From NCBI GenBank assembly GCA_024362935.1, contig JANCRA010000019.1, positions 10,412,501 to 10,476,500 of the forward strand: a stretch of 64,000 nucleotides of DNA, in the 5' to 3' direction. Origin of the DNA: Setophaga petechia (Eukaryota > Chordata > Aves > Passeriformes > Parulidae). This document shows positions 1-9,810 of this stretch, piece by piece. Under the pieces are notes generated by a model. That model did not search any database. It saw nothing but the letters and a program-made list of their open reading frames with translations, and had not been told where the DNA came from. Numbering within the stretch: the stretch's first letter is position 1; the number at the start of each line of letters is the position of its first letter. Position numbers and translations under genes: made by a program.

Positions 1-1111
1 AGTTGAACAAGAGCATTCGTTTTTAATAAATATTTAGAAGGATGCATAGAAGTATCATGCTGCATTACTGTGCATCCAAGAATTTACTAAATATGAAATT
101 CAAAGCACCTTAGGTAATAAACTCCAAATAGTACAATATGTCAAATAAGCACAGCATCATATGCTGGTTTATTTCTAATTCTGCTGGGTGCTGAACAATT
201 TTCCTGAAAGATGTTCAATCCTCTCAGTTGTTACTAACTTAGCATTTGGCATATTTAAAGTGATTTTCTTTCACTTCATACGCAGTAAGGCTGTACAATA
301 CTGTCTCTTGGCCTTTGGCTACCAGCACAGAATGGAGCTCTTTGTTCTTTATTGGTTCATAAGACCAAAGTAAGAAAATAGAGTTAAGTAGATGGCCTAT
401 CTTGTGCTGAGAAGAAAAGATCAATATATCTGCTTATAAGTTCTGAAAGATGTGCATGCTTTTTACTTTGAGAATGTAAATCAACTAAAATCAATGTTTC
501 ATGCAAAATTTTGAAAAAAGATCTTTTTTTTTTTTAAAGATAGACAATTTTCATTAAACCAAAAGTTTGAGTAGAATAACTAGAACAAAAATCCCTTAAG
601 CAGACCAATTTTCATGCTTGAAGGTAAGTATGTGCTGAAGCACCATGCTGAACAGGAAGACTGTTACTGTGAGAAGAGCAGTAAAATCTTAAACTGACCT
701 TTATGAATGGACTCCTGGAGAAGAATGCTAAATTTGCAAATGTAAATACAATGTCACATGACTTTAAAGAAAATTATTGGGTTCTGTGACTGGCTCTGTC
801 ACAGATTTACATAACAATGTATAAGTCACTTAATCTCCTTTAGTTTCTCCATCTGTACAATAACATCAGTTCTGGGGCAGTACTGTGAGACTTAGTTAAT
901 TGCTTAGAAATTATTTAAAGATCTTTTAATGAAAAGTTGTATTGATGCTTTCAAAAACATGGCCCTTTTTAAGATAATGATTGTCCTTTCTCTCCCCCTA
1001 GAAATGACACAAGCCAAAGAAGCAATTCTTTTTTGACTGGCACTTGATACACAACTAAATTTTGAAGCAGCCTTAAGAATTTTCACAAGCCAGATATTCT
1101 GGGTCCAGGGG

Positions 1112-1155
1112 AGGGAGTAAGAGAAGGAAAGGAAGAAAAAAAGAGAGAAAGATCT
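1112..1155. repeat. Purine-rich (GGAA/GA) tract
   Basis: About 44 bases are almost wholly A and G on the plus strand, with GGAAAGG and GAGAGAAAG runs. It is low-complexity and not a perfect microsatellite. Confidence 0.7.
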
Positions 1156-1328
1156 TTTCCCTTTTGGTCTTCCTGGGATGGCAGAATTTGGTAAAGCAGA
1201 TGTACATGCACACAGAAGGGAAGGCTGTCCAGATGTGAGCTTCCCCCTTTCCCCAACTTTAACTGCTGACTCAGTGGAGCAGACCTAATGCTAATGGTCA
1301 AATGTCCAACTTCCAGTAGGGGTGAAGA

Positions 1329-1342
1329 GTTGCCATGGTTGC
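1329..1342. promoter_or_regulatory. RFX / X-box-like palindrome
   Basis: The 14 bases GTTGCCATGGTTGC closely match the imperfect palindrome bound by RFX-family winged-helix factors (two half-sites related to GTTGCC around a short centre). It lies in the locally GC-richer part of an otherwise AT-rich stretch. The match is seen directly. Any binding or enhancer role is inference, since such motifs also occur by chance. Confidence 0.3.
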
Positions 1343-1996
1343 AGAGCAAACAGGAAGGAATCAAATGGGGGAGGGCAAGCGGATGGGTAGGCAAGAAATG
1401 AATCCACCTAAGAAACAATAATAATCCAAGTAAAGTGGCACTCCTGTAGAGTGTTTTGTCAAAACAACAAAGACCGAATTTTCCAACAAAAATTATTTTA
1501 AATATTTTGCTTGAGCACCTTTATTAATTATGCTGCCATTCTGCCTGCTGCTATAATAATAGTTTTACAATCCTTTCATTCTAAAATGCTCTCTTAACTC
1601 CTGGCTGAGGACAGATGAATGTTGATGACAAGGAGAATAGAAATGAAGAACTGACATTAATGAAGATTCAAAATGCATGCATGAATGGCAAAGCTTTATT
1701 TGTACAGCCAAAAGAAACTGGGAAGGGTCTAGAAGAGCAAACATCCCAAGCAAAACCTTCTTGCTTGTTTGTACCAAATATTGTAATATGCGTATATGTA
1801 TTAATATACAAAAAACAGCAAATGGACACAGGTGTGAGAATACAGCAAGATACCATGGTGACAGTAGACTTTATAAAAACCCAAACAGATAGCAAAGGGC
1901 TCCTGAATGTAATGAGCCTCATGGCTGATTAGGCAGAGAGACCACACTGTGCAGGAATGAGGCCTAAAGCAAGGAACAGCCTGAAAGGAAGCCATG

Positions 1997-2045
1997 AGAA
2001 AGAGGGAGAGAGAGAGATGTGGGAGAGAGAGAGAGGGAGAGGGAC
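1997..2045. repeat. (GA)n-rich imperfect microsatellite
   Basis: The plus strand is almost entirely GAGAGA and GGGAGA units, interrupted once by ATGTG. It is a degenerate dinucleotide repeat with no coding content. Confidence 0.85.
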
Positions 2046-2214
2046 TTGGAAGAATGAGATAAGTAGACTTATAGCTAGAGACAAAGGCAGAAAGGGATCT
2101 GTAGGGCTTACAGGAGAAGGAGTTTGGTATGTGGCAGACAATAGAGGGCTTATAAAGGAGCAGTTAGCCTTGGGCCCTCAGAGTCCAAAGAGCCCAGGGA
2201 AAAAGACTTAAACA

Positions 2215-2266
2215 AGAAGATACAGGATGAGGAGGAAAATAGAAGATACAGGATGAGGAGGAAAAT
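2215..2266 (+). repeat. 26-bp direct tandem duplication
   Basis: Two identical 26-bp copies lie head to tail at 2215-2240 and 2241-2266, each starting AGAAGATACAGG. The second copy runs into a longer sequence (2239-2279) found again about 4.2 kb downstream. The perfect identity suggests a fairly recent local duplication. Confidence 0.9.
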
Positions 2267-2279
2267 GGGTATATTATAT
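2239..2279 (+). repeat. 41-bp dispersed repeat, copy A
   Basis: This stretch matches 6462-6502 in the same orientation at 40 of 41 positions; the only difference is T here and C there in the GGAYGAGGAGG part. Similarity stops abruptly at both ends. The unit matches no repeat family I recognise. Confidence 0.85.
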
Positions 2280-4881
2280 TAAACAAGGAAATATTCGTGT
2301 GTTGAAGGCATTGGGGGAGCAAGAAGAGAGGCAGCAGGGCAGCTGTAGGTGATCACTGCAAAAGAGGGCAATGCTTATTGGAGAGGCAGCATGAATCTAT
2401 GGGCACAGTTTAGAGCTGCCAAAGGCTTCTGCTATGTGTATGCAGTTCCTGTCTTTGGTCTTCTTGCAAAAGAGTGGAATTTCTATCTTCCTCTTTAAAG
2501 AACAGCCAAAAGGATTTTTGGTGAACACTATTTATCTTCCTCTCAAGTGCCTGTCCCTTTGTCTTAGCTTCATAGTAGTTGTCTCTTCTTTAAGGGTGGG
2601 TTTTGAATCTCATTTGGATGTTTCACATGAAGTTAGGGTGAGAATGATCATAATTCTTATTAATTATACAAATTACTGTATGTTTTTAGTTTTAAAGGCT
2701 CAGAAGTGAAATCCAATCTGAAGTGGAAGGGTTGTATGACAAATATGTCTCCCTCATTTTATGCCTGGCAACTGTCAGTAGGTCAATAACATCCAAGAGC
2801 TCTAAAACTGAAAATTTCATTCATCATGTGAGTTTAATCTCACTTAAGCAGTCTGCCTCACCTTCCTACACACATATGGACAGGTGAGACATTTGAGCAT
2901 CCTGAACCCTCCTTTCCCTTTGGCTGTCCTCAGACTGTGGCTCCTTGCTTGTAGCAGAAGTAGGAGAATTTGTTCAGAGGTAAACATCTTTTTTTAATGT
3001 ACTGCACAAAAAAAGAGGATGATTTTAGCCTCATGCAAACATCACCTCAGACAGAGGCCTCCCCATACACAAAAAAATCTGACACAAAATGAACTACGGC
3101 CTTAGCCACTGCAACTTGAGTCAATTGTCAATTACAGCAAGATGCAAGACTCATGGGTAAATCTCCTGTCTTTATTTAGTTACTCTAATAAGAGTGAAAA
3201 TTTGAAATTTAATTTTGTTCCCTTTTCATTGAGTCTCATAATAAAACTACAGCAATTCATTGATTTTCACACTTTTATCTTACCACCAATGTTGGTGCAA
3301 GTGCTGTACTTCACCAGAACAAATACACTGGGTAATTCTAAGTAAAAAATGAATTTATTTTCCATGAAAACTCTTAATATAAACTTATATAAATACTGGT
3401 ATTTTTATAATGCATATGTTTCGGAAAATCTCAGAGTTCATAGGTTTAAAAAGCCCAGTCACAGTCCATGTAGTTAATGGTTGAATTCCTTTTGCTTTGT
3501 ATTGCCATAATATAAATTTGAAGTGGAACTCAGAGATATCCAAAACCTGGAAGAATGAAGGAACGTGTTGACAAAGACATCAAAGTTGCAGTTAGGTATT
3601 CAGCCAAGCTATAGGGTCAATAGTCTGAAAATTTTCAGGTTCCAAAACTGCAGGTCAAGACAGCAGCTGACCACAGAAAAATAAAAATTACTAATGATTT
3701 AATCAGACACAGCAGAAAATTTAGAGAAGGTGAAATTTGAACATTAGTTTCCTATCCAAACGTCTTTTTGTAGGAGAGCATTTCTCTCTTTAGCTGAAAT
3801 TTTCCCTCCTTTTATTATGAAATCCTTTCAAATAATGAATGGTGTAAAATAATAGCTGAACTGGATCCACATAGCTAAGGAAAAAATCATTCTTTGAACT
3901 TTGAACATTGGCTTCTCTAAATCAATTTTTGAATAACAACTCAGACAACCCCCCATAGGTCTGTATCATCTTTAGGAGTTCTATTCAATACAGCTGATAA
4001 GGGAGGAGAGGGAAAGTCATGCCATGGTCTTTATGATGTGACATCACAGCAGACAAGGTTCCTGCCCTGAGGAGTTTGTAGTACAAAACCAATTCAACAA
4101 GCTACTGAAGCTAAAGACTTGAAGTGATGGAAGTATGCTCATACTAATATTCCTGCAGTTGGAAAAGTACTTTGTACAAAACACCATACATATTCATAAG
4201 CAAAAAATCTTTGCTAAAGCAATTTCAGATAAGTAGCTTTAGCTAGCCTCAGCTAACTTCTAAAAACAACTTCAAACTTTGTGTCTGTAAACTCAACACC
4301 TTTGAAAAAGAGTAAATATGCTGTCAAGAGATTCTGTGTAATTCTCAGTGGCTGTGATAATCTAACATTTATGACTAATCTATCCAATTTGTTTCTACCC
4401 TTGATTTTTCCCTTTACTTTGTTCTTGCACATGTATGTACCAATTTTAAGGTGTTTCTCTTTAATTATGTAGGAAATATTTTGAAATCCAGAAAGTCTCC
4501 TGAAAAGGAAGTTATTACATAGATTCTAGACATTTTCTTTTAAGTTGTGATGGCACAAAAATGCTGCTTTAAGCAGCAATGACGTGCATTGTCCCTTTGG
4601 TACCAGAGATGTACTGGCTATTAGGTATTCTTCATTCGTGTAAATGTGAGACCAGCTTTTATATTTCTTAGAAGAATCTGATATTTAGATGGAAAAAACA
4701 TAGCTAGGTACAGGCTTTTTTCAGTAACTTATGAAATAATATTTAGAGATATGTTAAAAATGTATATATTGGGTAACAAATATAATCCTGTAGCACTAGA
4801 CTGTGTGTATGATAAATGCTGAATGATGTTTTTATGAACAATTAATTACCTAATAGTTTGTAATTAATTAGATAATTCATC

Positions 4882-4915
4882 GATTGATTGATTGATTGAT
4901 TGATTAATTAATTAA
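4882..4915. repeat. (GATT)n to (AATT)n tetranucleotide repeat
   Basis: Six GATT units run directly into AATT units. An AATTA-rich stretch lies just upstream at about 4839-4872. This is a simple microsatellite. Confidence 0.9.
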
Positions 4916-5230
4916 ATCAAGCTAATTTTAATGGACTCATTTCCAGTACTAAATGTCTGAAAATGAAGGTCGGTGGGACTTGACTGTGTGTCCAGAGCCA
5001 TAATCTGATGCCCCATTGTCACAAAGGCAATGCCACCAAGAACACCACGGGAGGTCCAATTTCACCTGCAAGATGAAAGTGATCCTTAAGTTCTGTATAT
5101 TTCTTTGAAGGACTGTTGCTATTCACCTTAAAGCAGACGGGAAAGGAATGATCAAGTCAGCGTACAAATATAGGGCTGCTGGGGGTGTGAGTGGCTCAGG
5201 CTGTGAGCCATGCTCACTGGCCACATCAGC

Positions 5231-5264
5231 ACACTGCTGGACACTGCTGGACACTGCTGGACAC
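5231..5264 (+). repeat. 10-bp tandem repeat, three perfect copies
   Basis: The unit ACACTGCTGG occurs three times exactly, followed by a partial ACAC. It sits in a small GC-richer island at about 5170-5300. There are too few copies and no spacers, so it is a minisatellite seed and not an array of any functional type. Confidence 0.9.
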
Positions 5265-6461
5265 GCTCTCACGCTGCTGTCACCTGGAGTGTGTGACAAT
5301 TATACAGCATAGCCATGAGCAACTGAGTTGGAAAGGTAGATATTATGCAAGGTCTCCAGCTTGTGTAAATTGGCAAAGCTCCATTGAACTTAGCTGAGGA
5401 TCTGGCCCTGTGCATTGTCATATTATTTGGAAATGGTAAATTGTGTAAATATTCATATTCTCTGCTGTCTGGTTTTTATTTTAATCTAACCGAACATATT
5501 ATACCTTATAAATTACGTATTAATATACCAATTAGTGGATTTTTAAAATTATCTGATTAAATTTTCTCTTTAGCTGCTTGCTTGTTTTGCAGCAAAGCTG
5601 GTTTCTCCATGGCAGTAGAAAAATAAGAGTTGAACAGAAGAGTCCTTGAAAATATAGTGGAAATCTGAGACCTTTATATAGACTGACACTCTGCTCACTT
5701 TCTTTTATGCTAGTTCTTACATATAAATGCAAATGTACATCTCATTCATTGTTGTATGTAATGTGATTTAGCTCAAATTGACTGGAAGTTGTGGAAGTCT
5801 GATTTAGAACTGAATATGTAGATTACAGCTAATTACACAATGTGAGTCTTTTAGAACATGGGAATATATTTTAAATTCTCAGCTTTTTCCCTAACTCAGA
5901 ATGAAAAGTATATAACTTCAAGCTGAAATGTTCTATGCCATGACCATTGCACAATGATATGAATATGCAGTGATATTTTTTCACTGGTTTCTTTGGTTTT
6001 GTTTTGTTCGTTTTTTTTTCTTTTTTGGCTGTACACCATAAAGTCAGCTCCAGATAGGAAAATTGAAGTATTAGCTGAAATCTCATATAAGCTGTGTTGT
6101 GGTTGTTTCTCTGAGAAGACAGAAGCTTGCAAGGTAAAATTTCAGCTAAAGAAGCAAAAGTGTGAATGTTTCCCCTTCCCTTTTATTATTAACTTTATGA
6201 ATTAATCCTAGCTTACTTGTTTCAATTGGCATTGACATATTTTTGAATACTATTAGCATAGCAATCAGGCCTGTTCTCGGGTCATTGAATGGTGTGTTGA
6301 TTTTCAAAATAAATAGATATGCAGTGTGAAGGGTGAGCTGTCACTTTGGGAGGGCTTTGCTGATCTAAACTAAAAGTCAGTTCTAATTGAAAACTGTACT
6401 AGAAGGAGGGTTAGGGAAGTAGTGAAACTACTCAACCCCTTTTAGATTTCATAGAGCTGTG

Positions 6462-6502
6462 ATAGAAGATACAGGACGAGGAGGAAAATGGGTATATTAT
6501 AT
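6462..6502 (+). repeat. 41-bp dispersed repeat, copy B
   Basis: Same orientation as copy A at 2239-2279, with one mismatch. The flanks share nothing with the flanks of copy A. Only a single unit is present here, whereas copy A adjoins a tandem duplicate of its first 26 bases. Confidence 0.85.
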
Positions 6503-7239
6503 GCCAAAGTAAGCAAAAGCATTAACTTAGACTAAAATAACCATATCAAAATAGAGTGCTTTTATTACTTTCATAATAACTAATTTTCTCCTGGATTATT
6601 ATTCCTTTACAGAAGTCATCTGAGGAAATCTTGACTTCCTGTGAGTTCCCACTGAACACAGTTGTAATTTCAGCATGGAAACCAACTCTCCACTCAATCA
6701 CCCAGTGGCACATTAGACCAGTACTAGACTGAAAGCCACTGAGAAGATTACAAATATTCTCATTCATTTTAACAGACTTTTTATAGATTTCTAATGACCA
6801 AACATTACAGTGTGTTCCATATTCTGTTAATGACACGTATTTCCAGAGAATCTTATATTCTCACTGAGAGACACTGACAGAGCACCACTGTAACATCCCA
6901 TATCCAGGACTGTGTGGCAAACAGCCAGGTTTGGCACAGTTTTCTCTGTTTTCCTAGTTGGATTTTTTTCTTCAAACAAATGAGAAAGTTCAGTAAAAGA
7001 AAGTTAAAGATTGCAGATTAAAATAGTTTCTATTTTATCCTATTAAAACATCTACCCTCTATCCAGTGTTGTGTTTCTTCTTTCTTTCCATTCCTGTCCT
7101 GTAAGGGTTAACAATTGAGGCCTATCTATAGCTCATTTCTATAGTAACAGCAAGACTGAGACTTTTTTATGGGCACCTAATAATTAGAAAGTGCTAGAAG
7201 GTATAACAATATAATGAATCAAAACTGATAGACTTGTGG

Positions 7240-7253
7240 GTTTCCATAGAAAC
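7240..7253. promoter_or_regulatory. Perfect X-box-like palindrome
   Basis: GTTTCCATAGAAAC pairs GTTTC with GAAAC around CATA. The form resembles the RFX X-box. The surrounding 7.1-7.3 kb is free of recognisable repeats and contains several short homeobox-type AT motifs, so it could lie within a conserved non-coding element. That possibility is inference. Confidence 0.25.
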
Positions 7254-9130
7254 ATGTATAATTATGATAATCGGTCCCTGGCGTATCCTCAGAATCGTAT
7301 ACATTCAGTTAAATGCAATAAACATTAGGCACTATTTAGTGAGCTGTGATGCAGATTAACAGTGTGAGATACAGGGAGGCTATGAATAAAATTGCTGTAC
7401 AGTTTATCTCAAACTAATTTCCCAGATTGCTTTAATAGATGTGCTATGTGGATGTGAAGAATTGAAAGTGTATTTTTGTTAGTGGTAAAGCTAACAAAGA
7501 TAATATTTCCTAAAGTGGCTGACTGTTAATTTTGATGCAGATCAAAATGTACTATGGCATGTTATTGCATGGGAGATCACTAAATCCACTGAGAAGATGA
7601 CATGGTGGGGCTCAGCTGAATTATTTATTTTTTTGATATGATATGGGGATATTTGGGTTTCCTGTGCTCCCCTTGGCTTGCTGGCATATTTCTTTCTTTG
7701 CTTGACTCACATTTTAGAAATATGTTTGCTGTTGCTCCTGGTCTAATTCTAACTCTATTCTTCCAAAGCAAACAAATTTCAAGTGACTTCACATGCAGCT
7801 GCTCAGCATTGCAAGAATTGTATTCTCAGCTTCCCATAGAATGTTGCTGATTTTTTTTTTTTTTTCTTTTGGTTATTTGATTTATGAGTAGAAAGGGAAT
7901 TCCAAGTCTGTGTTAGCCATTTCAGGGCCATTTAGAACTGCTTGTAGCCATGCATTGGTTATAAAAGTATTTAGATGTCATCACTCCAAGTAAAAGCTAT
8001 TTATAGAGACCTACAGGTACATTATATTTGAGACAGAGTGTTGACAGTCATGTTAGAACCTGTCCTGTGCATTAGGAGACTCATCTGGGTACGCCTGTGT
8101 AGGCCACAGAAACTACAGAAGTATTTAACTGCATTTAAATGTTTCCTAATTCTCTTCTTTGAAGGCTCAAGTTTTACTTGAAGGATGAATTTGACTTGAT
8201 GTAGTTCCTTTGTGAAAGACAAGTATTGCCCTAATGAGTACTTTGTTTAAAAACATTCATTTCAGAATGCGAAAAAATCTTTGGTGATACAGCTGTTGAA
8301 TATTAAGAACCCAGATAGTTATCAGACATAATAACTTTAGGATTGAATTTGGTGCCCATAAAAATGTATATTTACCTTAAATACACTCCATTCCCTATGA
8401 AATTTCAGAGAAAACTGTTTCTCAAAAAATTCTTCCACTTTCAAAATGAATCAGTTTGGCCTCCTGTGTTTTGGGGTTTTTTTCACTGTTAATCTAGATT
8501 GTGACTCAGTTACAATAGTGGTTAATTAATTGATTAATCTAGGATTAGTTTGTTGATTCAGTCCTGAAGACTTCAGTTCCCAGGAATCCCATGTGGTGAC
8601 CAAGGATTCTGGGGCAGCTCACAGACTGTTAAGCTCAGAACTCTTATTTTGAACATAAGGCTGCCTCTCTGTTAGTCCTCAGGTACTTGTCTCTGCTAAA
8701 AAGAAGAGCCTTTTATCAAAATGGTTTCCACATCTGGTTTCCCCCTTGCTTTGCTGCTTTCCTGGCACTAAAATGTCAGAAGCTGACAGGGGTTCAATAA
8801 GCTATTAGACAAATTCATGGAAGAAAAATCTATGAAAGGCTACTAAACATAGAGATAACACCTCTGGGTTGGAATGTCCCTGAACTGTAGATTTCTAGTG
8901 GCTGAAAGCATATACTCAGGGAGCATCACTCCATGTCTTGCTCTTATATTCCTCCCTAGGCATTTGCTACTGGCCACTGTTAAACACAAGATACCTGGGT
9001 TAGATAAACCCTTCGTCTAACCCAGAACAGCCATTGTTACATTCTCATGTAAAAAGACTTGACTGATGCGATAAAACATTTTCAAAAGCTTTCTGGAAAA
9101 TATGATACACAACATGCACTGTAAAATCTT

Positions 9131-9171
9131 GTTTCTCCTTTTTTTCCTTTTTTTTTTCTTTATTTTTTTTT
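9131..9171. repeat. Pyrimidine/poly-T tract
   Basis: The tract is T-rich with scattered C and a single A, and includes runs of nine or more T. It is low-complexity. No LINE body of recognisable type lies beside it, so I do not read it as a retrotransposon tail. Confidence 0.8.
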
Positions 9172-9429
9172 AAGAAAGAGGAACACGATTTATTGCTGAC
9201 ATTCTGTCACTTTGAAGCTGGAAAAATCAGTTTTTCCTTCCTCTTGCACCCTGTGTTGATGGCCACTGGCTCGGAGAAATATTCTGGAAACTGAAATGTT
9301 GAAGTTACAGGGGTATTTCCAGTTATCCCAGTTTATTTCCTTTACTTTCTTCATGCCACAATGAGCGCTGCTCTTCTTTTACCATGTTCAGTAAAATAAG
9401 AGGTAAATTCAGGCCTTGCGCATTTAGTT

Positions 9430-9810
9430 CAACGTTGGGTCACGTGTCCACTGGCAAGCACAACCCTGGGACCGGGTCAGCTGGGAGCATGGCAATAAAT
9501 CAAATAGATATAAAATAAATAAAAAGGGAGTACTCCAAAATCAAAGTTTAATAAAGGGAAATAAAAGGTGTTCAAATAATAGATGCACAACAAACCATGA
9601 CCTGTACACTGCAGGGAGCTACTCCAGAAGGCCATGAAATGAGGCAAGCACAAACTTTTATAGCGGGCAGGGAACCAATGAACAAAGAGAAACAGAAATC
9701 ATGCCTTATATAGAACACAAGACTAACCAATCAGAAAGCAGAGTTCATAACATATCCTTATGTGGAATAATTTAATCTGCATAACTGCTCCCATCATTCC
9801 TTTCTTCTCA
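9430..9810 (-). mobile_element. Probable endogenous retrovirus LTR (class II-like), approximate ends
   Basis: Read on the minus strand this block has LTR architecture: two CAAT-type ATTGGTT motifs, a TATA-like CTATAAAAG at about 9657-9665, an ATTAAA-type polyadenylation signal at about 9550, then a GC-richer U5-like part (GACCCGGTCCCAGGG). Just past the likely U5 end, the plus-strand bases CAACGTTGGG (9430-9439) resemble the start of a primer-binding-site complement of class II elements, which would make this a 5' LTR remnant. A purine-rich tract on the minus strand at 9790-9810 could mark the other end. I see no gag, pol or env remnant beside it. The ends and the family are uncertain. Confidence 0.5.

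Larger units (their letters stand above)
1..1996. other. Unique AT-rich non-coding sequence
   Basis: I recognise no gene or repeat here. A somewhat GC-richer patch at about 1190-1400 holds an RFX-like motif and follows a purine-rich tract, both listed separately. Open frames exist on both strands (for example 1083-1418 minus and 1615-1932 plus). They overlap frames on the other strand and show no domain, signal peptide or codon pattern that I recognise, so I regard them as chance. Confidence 0.6.
2280..9429. other. Unique AT-rich non-coding sequence
   Basis: No gene or mobile element is recognisable. It holds several short simple repeats, the second copy of the 41-bp repeat, an X-box-like palindrome at 7240-7253 and a poly-T run at about 7851-7866, the main ones listed separately. 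The open frames here are short (up to 96 codons), and none resembles a known family. Confidence 0.55.

Noticed and set aside
1083..1418. Open frame of 111 codons on the minus strand.
   Set aside because: It lies over a purine-rich tract that suppresses stop codons on this strand, is rich in serine, leucine and proline as expected from that composition, and has no recognisable domain.
5231..5264. Three regular 10-bp repeats considered as an array element.
   Set aside because: The copies adjoin with no spacers and there are only three; it is a simple minisatellite.
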